Shown in pieces: positions 1 through 11,238 of a stretch of DNA of 64,000 bases. How positions within the stretch are numbered: the stretch's first letter is position 1; each line of letters opens with the position of its first letter. Under the pieces are notes generated by a model. The model searched no databases, had not been told where the DNA came from, and was given only the letters and a program-made list of their open reading frames with translations. A program made the position numbers and the translations under genes. The stretch comes from Gracilaria domingensis (Eukaryota > Rhodophyta > Florideophyceae > Gracilariales > Gracilariaceae), in the NCBI GenBank assembly GCA_022539475.1, contig VCMS01000154.1, positions 1 to 64,000 on the forward strand, written 5' to 3'.

Positions 1-2900
1 TTTCTTCATCTTCTGTTGATTCCATATAGAAATTTTCTTCTGTCTGCCTAAGTACGCTCCCATCTTTGCTCTTATTTATCAAAGGAGCGCAATGGTACTG
101 TCTGATTCCCCATTAGTAACGATCATTGTCTCTTGGAGCGATTCCAATCGGTAAGGAAGTTATATCCGTAGTCAAGTATTGCAGCAAGCGTCTTCGTAAA
201 GGACAATATGTCTTGTCAGTCAAACGGAACGAGAAAGCAAATTGAATGGCTCAGTTGGGAAAACACATAAAGTATTACTAAGATACTTTCAGTGTGAAAT
301 TCGTTTACAATCCATCTACGGGCTTGGTTCCCTTCAGATTGGCGTTGAGAAGTGAGTTTTCACGTCGCGCTATTGGAATAGTGCACTGTTCTGTAACTGG
401 TTAATGACTCTTCTTTGGAATAATATGACTTGATGGTTCCCGAATCAACATCATTTCACATTTCCAAATGCAACGGGCACGGGGTGTCGGGCTGGGGCGC
501 TTTGAACTGGTCTGATCTTTGCAGGTTTGTTCCTTGAAATACTCTTACTTCTCGAAGATTGGTATCCTGGCAGCCCATCTGACATTCTTCCCACAGCATT
601 AATCTTTGTGATATCAAGATCACATTACAAGGTATCATCTGTGTCATCATTTAATTGGATTCTTCTCAGGTCTCAAGACCCACTACATTTGGTGTCACTG
701 GCCATGTTTGTTAGACATAATATGAACAGTAAATGACAATATGTGCCTAAGCGCACATACGGTTGGATCAATATCATTGGCTTTTTCGCGTATTGGATTG
801 AGAGGCTTGCTTGCTCCTGGTCGAAGGCGGAGCCGGGACACTTTTTAATAAATACCACCAAAAGCGTCCTATCTAGTTGTCAGAAGTGTTTTCAGAGCGG
901 TCGCAGGTGATTGGAACAACTCCTCTAGAAGGTCTGAGAGTGACAAAATTAACTTGAGCGAATTAAAAATGGGAATAGAGAGTTAATTGTTAAGTGGTGC
1001 AGTTCTTGCGGTTGTTGAATTGGCACTCATTACGTCTTTTCCAATATTCTTTTCATGAGATCAATAGAATCCCAATATCTTTGCTTACAGATTAATAATC
1101 GCATTGAACTTAACGTTCAGTATTTTTTTGCAATCGCAAGAATGCGGCAGTACTTCGAGTCACAGTCGCTCTCATCCTATTTTTGAGAGCATTCGGTAGC
1201 GGATTATGTGAAACATCGTTTCGCACAAAACTCGAATGGCTTTTTAGGGAGAGCTGCTATCTTATGATTCATCTGGTTCTTCTGGTTTTGACAGGATTTA
1301 GTCTTTTCGTCTCTTCAATTGCAGAACAGACTTCATATTCGAGAGTTTTGTTGAGTCTTGCATTACAAAGCGCTAAATTTTGTATCTTTCAGATAGCGTA
1401 TCGTGTCCGTCTTCACCGGCTCGAAACGCGGGTCTGATCTGATTCTTCATATCGCAGGGACAAGGTTCCCCGGAGCAGATGACACTGACAGGCGTGCTTT
1501 GAAGCTGAAAGCAGTGGCCAAAAAGGCAGTATATGCAGAATGGTTTCACTATCAGAGTTAATGCGCTTGGTGCGTTTGTAAACGCCATCCCTTCACGGCA
1601 AGACTGTGAGGCGTCCAAAGCTGTCCGATACAGGAGTCTTTAGAAGACCGGAGCAGCTTCAGACTTCTTTTATACTCATCAAAATTCTTTCTACGTGCAG
1701 TTTAGTAAACGCATTACTATGATCTATATAAAACATTTTCTCATTACGCAATAAATAGCTGCGGACCGCATCCAGGACGTCCGCACATCAGAGTGCTGTG
1801 CAAGCACGCTCAGCATCATTAACCCTTTTGAAACGAACGCTTATGTCTGTTATAAAAGATATAAGCTAAACCAGCTATTGCCAACAAAGAAATATCTTGG
1901 CTTCATTAACGGCCATGTGTTTTATCAGGTTTATGTCTACCTGCAATTAGACACATAAACTCAGTGGCGTTGATTGGTCTTGGTCGTCAAATTGCTCACG
2001 TGATTCCAAGTGAAAAGCGTATAAAGAAAATACTGCTCAATACATTAGGAGAAGCGACACGACGTTCAAGAATAGGACAAAGATACTCTCAAGGCACCAA
2101 AATGCACATGCATAAGAAACAAATTCCAACGTCTTTGCTTTGATAGAATTGTGTCTCTGTTCGCAGTGGTTGGCGTTTCATGCCCATGGTGGAAGCGCCA
2201 CATTCAGCCGGCTATCAGCCAAGACCCAGGGTCTTTATTGAATATACTTAGAATCAGAAACGACTTTTGAGCGAACAAGCTTGCCAAACTGAAAGGCAAC
2301 CGCAAAAAGCAGGGCATATCGCCGAGTGGTGGTGTTGTGCGACAACATCCTCCATGGGAGTGCTTGCGTTTCTCGCAATGTTTTAGAATTCACACTCAAC
2401 TCCGTGAGATGAGCGCAACTCCTTGAGTGCAATACCTGCGAAGCTGTAGACTAGTCTTCTGACGAATCTCGACTCTGAAGAGTTTGAAATAAGCGCATCG
2501 GGAGTCCGTAGAAAAACGAGGCTCACTCCCAGTTGCTTCATTGCGAAAGTGGCTAAGAACGAAAGTGGCTTATACTTAGCAAAGGAGTGCTTGCCATTCG
2601 AAGGGCGTATGCACACAAGAGAGAAATTCAGGATGCTTTGGTGTTTGTTCTTAAGCTCCTCGTTATGAAATTTCTCAGACTTTGGACAGATAATTGAGCT
2701 AATTCGAAGAGAAAACGAAGCAAGCCTTTCGAATGAACGAGCTAAGGCTATTGGGGCTTTGGAACTTGCAACATCTGTCATTAGTCAAAATCCGCGTTAT
2801 CGAGCTACTGGTGCGGATCAGAATTGCTGGGACCTTTTTTCAAAAAGGTTATGGACCTGAGAATACTTTTTTTGAGCATTGGGAGCAGCCCTTTAGAATT
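1..2900. other. AT-rich non-coding stretch
   Basis: No gene is recognised here. Open frames are short, lack family resemblance and sit on both strands. The right end may hold the decayed N-terminal part of the piggyBac-like relic that follows, but no convincing piggyBac N-terminal motif could be read. Confidence 0.5.
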
Positions 2901-2949
2901 ATCCACGTATGAACATGATGCTTCGCTTTCTGATCGCTTGTGGCATTGC

Positions 2950-4325
2950 CGACAGATTCTTGAAGCACTTCATGCGGAATTGCGCTGAGCGTTGCAGTGC
3001 TCTGTCGGAGTTGTTCTCGTCCATGAGAATACAATCCGTGCAAGGGGTACATGGGGGCCAAGACTACATGACAATCGAAACAGTAAAGTTTGGTATACGA
3101 TTCTACGATGTCGTGGGATGGTCTCATGCCTTCCTTCACTCGTTTCAGGATAATGGCTCGGGCAATAAATCTGGTCAAACTCGGTTCAAAGGTATACTGC
3201 TGTGTTTCGTAACTTACGAGGAGTTGTTGACCGGTATTGATGGGTCCTTGGTTTCACAATCGTCTCCTCGGCGCTAGTGGTGTACACCTTGCCCATACAA
3301 ACAAAGCGTCACCTGAACTCGGAACATCGACGCTAATGGTAATCGGTAATTTCTATACGCGCATGTTATAGGACGAGAACTGCAGCAGCCTCTCCGACGG
3401 TAAATGTAAAATTCTGGGACTGTCAGATTCAATAACGTGGACGGGTTGAATAGGCCGTCTCTGAAAGAGGCGATCGAGGACTTAAGAATTGAAACGAGGA
3501 GACTGGCGGCTTCTTCAGGTGTACCATAAAAAGCAGGTAAAAGTTCTGAAGTAATGACCGCTGAGAACACAGGGTTTGTTGTCTTCAAAGATCGATCAGT
3601 TGTCTCTTTCTATAAAAAGGATTTGAGAGGTACGCCGACAGCTCGTATTCACAAGCCAGATGCTCATGCCGTGTTCTGTGTTCACGGGTTAGCAGCACTG
3701 GAAAGGTGGAGAGGTACGGAATCATTGAATCGATAGTACTACAAGTGCCCGCAACAATAGTGGCCTACAATCTCTTCATGAATGGGGTAGATCGTTTTGA
3801 TCAGTTTCGATCTACCTCTGCCACTGTTCGAAAGGAAAAACGAGTCACAATGAGTGTGCTCACGTTTATTCTGGACGCTTCTGTTTTGAATGCTCACGCC
3901 TTGATAAAGGCCATGGCCGCTGCGGGTGAGGCTGTTATCGATGTAGGACGGCTAAAACACATGTGATTCACCAGCTTGTTGCTGACCATGTTGACTACAA
4001 GCAACAACGAGCGACACTTACGGCAATATCGCCATTAACCGCTGCAAATAGCCGTACAGCTCCTCGTTCTTTATCAGCAACTTCAGAACATATTCTGTTA
4101 GAGAACATTGGACGGGAAAGCGTTCATTGCATGCTGTGTAATCCGGCGTCAAGCAAAGGTCGTGGAGGGTACACGATGTATTCGTGCAGTAGTTGTGGCA
4201 GGGGTTTTCATGTGAACTGCTTTGCACTGTTCCACCACAAAGACAAACTTAGATTCACAAGACCTAATCTTTACCATGAATTGTTACAGCAACAAGAAAA
4301 CAGCAACAAGAAATCCATTCTCTAA
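2950..4325 (+). pseudogene. piggyBac-like transposase relic
   Basis: Decayed DDE transposase of the piggyBac superfamily, a cut-and-paste DNA transposase. The 3' part is clearest. Around 3770-3830 the frame reads YNLFMNGVDRFDQF, the family's third catalytic Asp block (GVDxxDQ). It is followed by a frame change near 3960 and then a C-terminal Cys-rich zinc-binding domain at about 4125-4240 (CMLC, CSSC, CF, H), as is usual for piggyBac proteins. Further 5', pieces resembling the first catalytic block (QDYMTIETVKFGIRFYD, about 3060-3105) and a GTVR block near 3417 lie in other frames, with stops between them. The first catalytic Asp position appears to read Ser, so the copy is dead. Terminal inverted repeats and TTAA target sites were not located. 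Confidence 0.7.
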
Positions 4326-5320
4326 ACTGCGACGGAACAGAGGCAATACTGTCACATCATCACTCCAAACCGCAAGAGTCATTCACAAGCAATAAACTTA
4401 TTTTTCCTTAAACCCATGTACGAACCTTCTCATCCGGCCATACGTTTCGAATACCTTCTAGAACACGATGAGGGAGTTGAATGCGATTTCCTTTTCCCAG
4501 CACGCCATATCTTTCTAATATGTACGTCCTGAACGCATATTTTCGTATGTCACTGTTTTTTTGTGGGTAAAAGCGTACGAGATGGATATGCAGACTCGGT
4601 TTGATCTAGTACATAGGACCGAGCGACATCCAGTAGCAGGGGGTCCACCACATTTGGCGCAGGTGACATCCTCATTGTGAGGCGTAATGGCGGAATGATG
4701 GAGCAGTCGGGTATATTCGGGGCCATGGTTTGCTCCTGTCCATTGTCGTCGCACTGAGTGCGTTGCGAGGTTTCCATAACGGGTGAGAGGTTGGCTGGTT
4801 GCGTAGGAAACCGTGGACGTGTTGGTGAAGTAACGGCGAGCTGAGCAAACGGAAGGCGTGGCATTGTGCACCGCAGGTTGCCAAAATGCATATCAGCTGG
4901 ACACTGCAATATGCGCTGACGAAGCGGAGTTTTCAATCAACTACTGGAGTCACTCATAACCACCGATTAGTATCGTACACAGTGCGGTTATTGGCTGCTG
5001 GTTATGTCTATCTCGGTACACATAATTCCATTTCGTTTCAAAGGGTTAACATGGCATATCGAACGCATATGCATTGCTGTACGTACAGGATTCCAATTCA
5101 AGACACGCAACTGCAAAATAAATGAATTAATTCCATCATTCCACCTTCTCGTCTTACAACTTTCACCTACTTCAACAATCTTCAACGGACAAAACAACCG
5201 AATATTTCTGTCTTTGCATCCCATCTATTTCTGATTTGACTTCTGTAGGGCTATGTCTAGTACGGGCAAGGTGGCCTGACCGCATACATAGTGAAGAGGC
5301 ATTTCGATGGGGGTGTCCGC
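4326..5320. other. Intergenic, nothing recognised
   Basis: No protein family, repeat or RNA gene was recognised. A minus-strand frame of 128 codons at 4550-4936 has no family resemblance and may be chance. Confidence 0.4.
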
Positions 5321-5324
5321 GCAC

Positions 5325-5830
5325 GCCCTGAGACACCCTCGCAGATTTTTCATATCTCCGAGAGGAGATAAGGGAAGCGCAGCGTAGAACGTGGGCTTCC
5401 CTTGTCCCTCTCTCACCTCGTCGTCGCCGCGGCGCCGCGCTGGTGCAGCGAGGCGAGAGGCCTTGGAGCGCCCGTCGCGTCGCGCCAGGGCGACGCCGCA
5501 GAAAAGAATCAGAGCGCGCGTCGCGTCGCGCTGGCGCGACGTCGCAGGGAAGGATCAGAGAGCGCGCCGCGCCGCACTAGCCCGACGCCGCGGAGAAGAA
5601 TTGGAGCGCGTGTCGCGCCGCGCTGGCGCGTCGCGCCGCGTTAGCATGGCACGACGCCTCAGAGACTAATTGGAGCCCGGCCTCGCCGCCACGCAAAGGA
5701 GCGTCGCCACCGCCATGGCTGTGCATGGGCAAGGAAAGGAGGAAGGGCCGCGCCGCACGCAAGGATAGGCCGCCGCCGCCGCGTCGCCACGATGGACATG
5801 TACATTACTGAATATGCAAAGGTACTAGCT
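5325..5830 (+). repeat. GC-rich minisatellite repeat, copy 1
   Basis: A short leader holds a perfect 7-bp hairpin (TATCTCC 5353-5359 with GGAGATA 5364-5370). About four degenerate tandem units of roughly 46-48 bp follow at 5470-5655, each built on GTCGCGCC and GGCGCGAC half-sites that can pair. The same leader and unit type recur at 48.93-49.40 kb, so this is a dispersed repeat with an internal minisatellite. The Arg/Ala-rich open frames across it are by-products of the repeat. Confidence 0.6.
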
Positions 5831-6049
5831 TTTACTGGATGAAAGTCAGACGCATCATGGTCAGAGGGCTAAGTGCAGGACTGGTCTTGCATACAAAAGA
5901 TACTTTTATGAAAAAACCGGATGGCTGCAACATTTGATTATGCACGAATAGGCAAGACCATCGGCTTTTAGCCATATTGGCAAAAATGATGTACGACGAG
6001 ATAGGATCAAAACGACAAAACGGCAAACATGGGCAACACCCGAAGAACC

Positions 6050-6738
6050 CCAGTGCATTCAACCAACCACCGACCTATAACGGAGAACCGTACGTCAACA
6101 TCACTACATGCTATGAATGGTGAGCAGCACTAGGGTATTTACGGCTAGACGGTGAGCACGTTACAATTTATAGTATACGAACTACAAGAATTGTGGATAT
6201 AAATCCCCGAGTTCGAGGCTTCGCAGCCAACCGAACTCGGGCAGACCACTTCCCCATCACTACGACCGCCCAACCTCTCTCATCCCTTTCCTTTCTGTCG
6301 TCGACCGTCTCCTTTGGCATCCTCACTTCCCCTTAGCACGGTCTGTGCTTTCCTGCCATCAACCTTTTCCCCCCTTTTTCTTTCTCCCTACGGGCGGCTT
6401 GGTCTCCCGCAATCCCTTCCTGAAGTTGTAGTGTGTTGGCCTCCTTGGGCTCGGGGAAACACTGCGACGGTTTGTCATCGTACCGACGCCCTTGTTTTAC
6501 CCACGAACTTGGGACGTGCGGTGCATCTACTAGCTACTTGGCCTGCGTCTCTGTCGTCCGTTGTTGGTTTCGACGTGAACATTGAGACAGGCCGTGTTGC
6601 TTCAGTTCTGTTGTTTGGCTGTTGCGTTTATCGCTGAGCTACCGTATTATCTTTTGCCGTTTAGGCTGGTACTCTTGGGCATTTCTTGTGTCGCTCTCCT
6701 TGGGTTCCTCACCACCCGCGCCGTTCCGTCTGATTACA
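6050..6738 (+). mobile_element. Old LTR, family X, copy 1
   Basis: Sequence similar along its length to 50.80-51.64 kb, including the left part (GTGAGCAG, CTAGGGTATTT), a TATA box with hairpin, a pyrimidine-rich leader (CCACTTCCCC) and a right part (TGGTACTC, TGTCGCTCTCCTTGGGTT). It ends TTACA, followed by AAAAAATGGCGTCCAC at 6739-6753, which resembles a primer-binding site of the TGGCGCCCA type. I read it as an LTR in plus orientation. No plus-strand gag follows, so it is a solo or broken LTR. The left boundary is approximate. Confidence 0.6.
6196..6241 (+). promoter_or_regulatory. TATA box plus adjoining hairpin in LTR
   Basis: GATATAAA at 6196-6203 is followed at once by a perfect 10-bp stem: CCCGAGTTCG (6206-6215) pairs with CGAACTCGGG (6232-6241). 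The second LTR copy (50.94 kb) keeps the stem with different bases, so the structure rather than the sequence is conserved. Confidence 0.65.
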
Positions 6739-6759
6739 AAAAATGGCGTCCACACATAG

Positions 6760-8163
6760 CACCCTTTCCTTCCTGTAATGAACATGGAAGAATTTTTGCG
6801 GTATCCTCTGTGTTCTCGTCTGGAAGATCCGGTGAATTTTCTTCTAGAGTCGACTCCATACCTGTTACCCAGGCTGTACTTCACTTCATGTTGTGTAGCA
6901 TTTGGTTCAATTGTTGTGTGAATGAAGGCTCCGGCAGATCTCGGTTCATTAGACAAGAAGAGGGCCATTCGGCTGCGAGCTTCTTGAGAGGCGCATGGGA
7001 TTCGTTCTGGCAGTGACTGGGTGATTCGATCAGTATCTAGCGCGAAGATCATTTGGTCTCTCAGGACGTTGTCTGTACGGTACGCCGGATCGAGCTGCTT
7101 TTGGAGTTTGGTGAGCTTATTGAGTGATAGCTGAAAGACATTACATGACTTTTGTCGGGATGTTCGCGCATAAACGGAGAGAACCTGAGTGACTGCCAAA
7201 GGATCAGAGTTCTATTTTTCTGTTCTTCACTGATATACTTGTCAATCAGTGTTGTAGCATGTCTTCGTGTGACATATCAGGTTGATATGTGGTTAGTTAG
7301 ATCGAAAGTGCATCAGCTTCAAGCATGAAGGGCAATGTTTTAACCTTTCCTTGCCATTTTAAGCGGCATAAACGGGCTATCGTATCATAGAACTCGAAAG
7401 CTCCACTCAAAACTTCGTCATAACCCCGCTGTAAAGCTTTCGAATTCGGAAAGCCTTCATAATGCCGTTCTTTCGAAGCAATCTACTCTCTTTGCCGTTC
7501 GAGTTTGTGTCTTCCACCGGTTGCTTTTTGATATGTGCCGAATGCGAGGCAATGTTTGGCATAAGATCTTGACGTTTTGTCCAAAATTGCGGAACGCACG
7601 AGTCACCCACGCAAGCTGGGTGCTCCGCGGTATTCTGGGCTTGGTTCCTTGGAGGTGTCTCTTCCTGTATTGCGGCCACATTTATCTGCTCTGCAGACTC
7701 GTTGCTTTTGATTCACTGCGTTTGGACTGTGATATACGGAAAGATGACGCGTTTGGACTGCGACTGGTGCCTTCAAACGCCTCTCTGAATACTGGTTGGT
7801 CTCAACTGGGACGAATTTGTTCTGCATGAGACACTTGGATAACGCTCTTGCCCGCCGATAGCAATGCTGTCTTTTCACATACCCAGCGTACCCAACGAGA
7901 AACTCAACCCATTTCAAGGTGCTCGTTCTTGGGAGATAGGAAAAGGTCGAGGCTCTGAACGTAGCAGTGTACTCTAGCCACAAACTTTCTTCAACCAGTC
8001 CAGGTGCCTTGAATGTGGCCAGCATCTCTGATGCATATTGATCGACTTCTTTCCTGTAATTCGATATCATCTCAGCAGTAGCACTTTCTGGCGGAGGGTT
8101 GGGATCACCGATTTCGTTGTACAGCTCTTCAGGGATTGTATTCTCTGGCTGATTCACTTCATT
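6760..8163 (-). pseudogene. Decayed retrotransposon gag (fungal/protist copia type)
   Basis: Minus-strand frames at 7603-8163, 7407-7679 and 6760-7199 look like pieces of one gag. The last piece has the pattern of gag proteins of fungal- or oomycete-type copia elements: an LxKLQKQLD..Y..D..LRD helix block, a run of Ser/Arg-rich residues, a YSLGNRYG block and a Cys-poor remnant of the terminal GCWS/GCY knuckle (RKGCYVW). The frames are shifted relative to each other and no ATG opens the first. The 3' end runs into the plus-oriented LTR at 6.74 kb, so the element is truncated and that LTR does not belong to it in this orientation. Family assignment rests on pattern recognition only. Confidence 0.5.
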
Positions 8164-8328
8164 CTATGCTTCTTTAGTTGAAATTGCTGCTCCGGGCATA
8201 TTCGGAACATTGTTTGTTTCTGACGTAGCTATTTCAGGTGTGTGTTATATTTGTGGTCGACCAGGAACACTTAAAACTGGTCATACCTGGGTGCAACAGA
8301 TAGGGAAGGTCGATTGCAGTGCCGTCTC
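8164..8328. other. Host flank left of element 1
   Basis: Short unique sequence ending in GTCTC (8324-8328), the left copy of the target duplication of element 1. A plus-strand frame with a CYIC pair is open here and stays open across the pre-insertion junction into 20591 onwards, but the continuation is an Arg-rich run with no family resemblance. I do not call a gene. Confidence 0.4.
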
Positions 8329-9143
8329 TGTTGTGCAAAACCCAGCGATGGCGAAAGACACGCAAAGGCGGTTCAGACCCTCTCTCAAGAGGCGAGCACA
8401 GCAGTAGAGCGCTCCCACAGGTACGACACGGCAATGCCGGGTGTAAGACCGTGGTCGACCCTTCCCAAGTAATGGAGGGAGCGAAGCGGCGAAGAAGAAG
8501 CGTCCAGCGGTAGAGAACACACGACACAAGTCGGCAGTAGCGTCACGTGCGTAGCACGCGGTACCCACGAGTGTGGCGATGACACGCGAGAGCGGTAATA
8601 GCCCACGCGAGTGTGTCGAGCCACGAACGATATGCACCGGTACACCAAGTAGTGCTACCTGTATAACAGGGACAGAAATAAAGAAAACACACACAAAGTA
8701 AACACGCGAAAGCGGTAGTGGTGTTAATGATGCCGCGAGGCGGATGATGAACCCTGCACAAGGTGTCGACTCTCCGGGAGGAGGATATCGGTCACCAAAG
8801 GTGAAACATCAGAGCCGAACACTCGGTTAGTCCGTTTACTTCCCGACAATGGGTGCAGCTCAACCTACTAAGTAGTGTAGAGTGCCAACCCACTGTCAAG
8901 CGGTGTAGCGAAAATATCTAGAATAAACATCTAAAATACCCCCACTAATGGGTGCAAACTTCCCACACGTGTGTGACCCACCGGCTAAGCCGTGCGCCTC
9001 ATAACACTAATTCTAATATTAAGTATACCCAAGAATGGGCTGATCTCACCAGTTACTCATACTGTGTGCCACCACCTCCCGGCATCGCCGTGCATGTTAT
9101 GAATCGCATCAGCGAAGGAGTCCCGCAATCGCGTTGCACTACA
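8329..9143 (-). repeat. Element 1 3' LTR
   Basis: 815 bp. On the plus strand it runs TGTTGTGC to CACTACA (sense TGTAGTGC to GCACAACA), with canonical TG/CA ends. It matches 19770-20585 almost base for base; differences seen at about 8352, 8451, 8630, 8800 and 8846. Confidence 0.93.
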
Positions 9144-9160
9144 TTTCCCCCTCCTTAGGG
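9144..9160 (-). promoter_or_regulatory. Polypurine tract of element 1
   Basis: Reverse complement reads CCCTAAGGAGGGGGAAA directly against the 3' LTR. This is the usual plus-strand DNA primer site of LTR retrotransposons. Near-identical copies lie inside pol at 13091-13108 and 16243-16262. Confidence 0.85.
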
Positions 9161-9205
9161 TGCGAGACGACCACGCGAGCGGTTTCGTTTTCCTCCTCTG
9201 GAGTG

Positions 9206-9213
9206 TATTTAAG
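9206..9213 (+). promoter_or_regulatory. TATA box for the antisense ORF, element 1
   Basis: TATTTAAG on the plus strand, 62 bp inside the LTR edge and upstream of the antisense ORF. Element 2 has TATATAAG 61 bp inside its LTR edge in the same orientation relative to its antisense ORF. A start site about 30 bp downstream would place the Met codon at 9382 first in the transcript with good context. Confidence 0.55.
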
Positions 9214-9381
9214 CACGTCGGCATGACGGTCTCCAATCCGGCCTCCCCGGTCTCTTCTAACGGCGACTCCGGTCCACCCCTCTCCACGCGTACTGCGGTA
9301 GTGTCTCCTCCGATACCTCGGCGCGCTCTCCCTTCTCTCTCGCTTCCAGCGCTTTCGTCTCTTCCTCGCGCGCTTCCCGCG

Positions 9382-11238
9382 ATGCCGAACCCGAATCAGG
9401 GTAGCAACCAACCGCCTGGCGGGTCTCAGAACCAATACGTTGGTGGTTTCGCTGGGCCTTCACACCCTTCCTCCTCTGGAGTGCCTCTCTCACAGCCGTC
9501 TTCCGCTGGCGTTCCGTTTCGCAACCGGTCAATCCGGGATTTCACACGGCTCCTCTTCCCCAGACGGGTGGTCAACTTCCGCCCCGGCGTCTGTACCGCA
9601 GTGGAACTGGATCGCTCCTGCTGTTCCGGTCCAACCGGTAGTCAACCCGTATGCGGGCGCGTGGGCGTCGTATGACGAACTCGACAACGTCGACCCTCGC
9701 AGCAATCCCACACCGTTCTTACGGGCTCCGTGGTTTCATCCGCAAGGCGTGACCAATCGTTCCCTCGTCGAGGCGTATGCCGATGGCAGTGGTCACCTCC
9801 CAGGAGGCGTGCACGTCTGGATGACGGTGACGTTCGACTGGCATTACCGGATTACCGTGCCTACCAACGCGCTCGTCCACCATCGTGGTCAGTCGCACAA
9901 CTCCGCCCGAGCGGCCATGGTTCGCGTAGCGCACATGCGCATGTTTCGCACGTACTCAGAGCGCCCGATTCCGGCGAACTTCCGTTTCGACGTGGCCTTC
10001 TTCCGAACACTCGGCGAAATCCAATATGGAGAGAATCTTGCCCGGCTCGCCGGTGTGGTGGAGCGTTACCAGAACGTCCCCGTTCACCAGGATCTCCTGT
10101 GCTGGACCCGTCCGCTTCTGCGTGCAGAATTTCGATATCTCCCACGCGTACTGCGGTCCAACTACCTTCAAACAATGATCCGTCCCGAACGACGTGCCCG
10201 CTTCCGATGGGGTTACCTTATCCCGTATCAAAACACGGAGTCAAACCGGATTCGTCCGCGCCACATGCGTGGGAGATATGTTCCTCTCCCCTTTGTGTGG
10301 GCGTCCGTGAAGGTCTGCCGTGGCTGTTACGTGGAACTCCCCCCTGTCTCACGTATGTGGGTAGTAGGCTCGTGACAAACCCGTTTACGGGATGGTGGAG
10401 CGTTGTCCTCACGCAGTGGGCGGCGCGAACAGCGGTGTATCTCCTCAACGAGGTATATGACCAGTATCGACTGTGGTTCATTCCCCCGCGCTTGCGGCAA
10501 CTCATCCGAGCCTTGGATCTCACTATCCCGCTTGGCGGTAATGGAAACTTCTCGGAAGTCATGTGCCTCTTGCGAGTGATCGATGGCGTTGACTGGAGTC
10601 AAGTTCCTCTTTCGCAGAGCGCGCGGGACGAAGGCGATTCCGCTATTGATCGGTCTCCGGGTCGCAGGTCCCCACTGTCGGGTGATTACATCTATTACGA
10701 CCCCTGGACACGGGTGCCGATTACCAACGCCGAGGCGGAGCTCCTTCGGAACGCCGAGCGAGTCATCCCTCCGGGGCACCCTACGGGCTTCATCATAACT
10801 GATGAGTTCTTCCACCCTGTTGGGGACCAGAACATCATGGTTGACGACGCTCCCGATGACGGTGACGAGTACGGCGACGACGACTTCGCGGCAGCTCCTG
10901 TGGAGGGGACAGTACCTGCTTCAGCAGTGCCAGGTCCCTAAGCGGGTGCTAACGCAACCTTGTCGGGCGCGGTGAATGTTCCTTCTGCGCCTCAAGCGGT
11001 TCCTGTACCCACACCAGTGGTTGTCTCGACTCCAGAGAGTGCTGCCCATTCTGCGATGGCGGCGTCAGCTGCGCCGAACGAAGCCGCGAACGCGGGTATC
11101 TCTGATGAAGTACGGGCTGCCGTGATTGCTCAGTTCCTCAGCGAGGCTGGTGCTTCCGACGCAGCGTCGGGGGACGTTTCGCAAATGCGCGATGCTCTCC
11201 TTGCGCAGCTCGCGAACAATCAGCCTAGTTCCGAGTAA
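9382..11238 (+). pseudogene. Antisense accessory ORF of element 1, frameshifted
   Basis: Long ORF opposite in direction to gag-pol, of unknown function. It is homologous to the minus-strand ORF at 62067-63881 in element 2. The N-terminal part (from ATG 9382; an upstream ATG at 9223 is in frame) is Pro/Ser/Gly-rich. The frame then changes between about 9480 and 9560, and the conserved core is read in the next frame: PWFHP, LPGG, ARAAM, AEFRYL, RWGYLIPYQN and PLPFVWA. A one-base deletion in a C6 run (10339-10344) returns it to the first frame for YVGSR, PPRLR, DRSPGR, YYDPW and MVDD. A TAA at 10939-10941 interrupts, and the Ala-rich tail stays open to 11238. Conserved Trp, Tyr and Arg residues suggest a folded domain. 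No known family is recognised. Similar antisense ORFs are known from plant Ty3/gypsy elements, but I see no specific match. Confidence 0.75.

Noticed and set aside
5471..5655. CRISPR-like array
   Set aside because: The units are contiguous and degenerate without unique spacers; a minisatellite in a eukaryotic context.
5391..5762. Arg/Ala-rich repeat protein
   Set aside because: It follows from the GC-rich minisatellite and has no start context or homology.
8234..8761. ORFs within the element 1 LTRs (repeated at 19384-20202)
   Set aside because: They lie wholly or largely inside the LTR, occur in several frames and have no resemblance to known proteins.
9139..9532. Arg-rich minus-strand ORFs opposite the antisense ORF of element 1
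   Set aside because: Shadows of the antisense ORF; not conserved in element 2.
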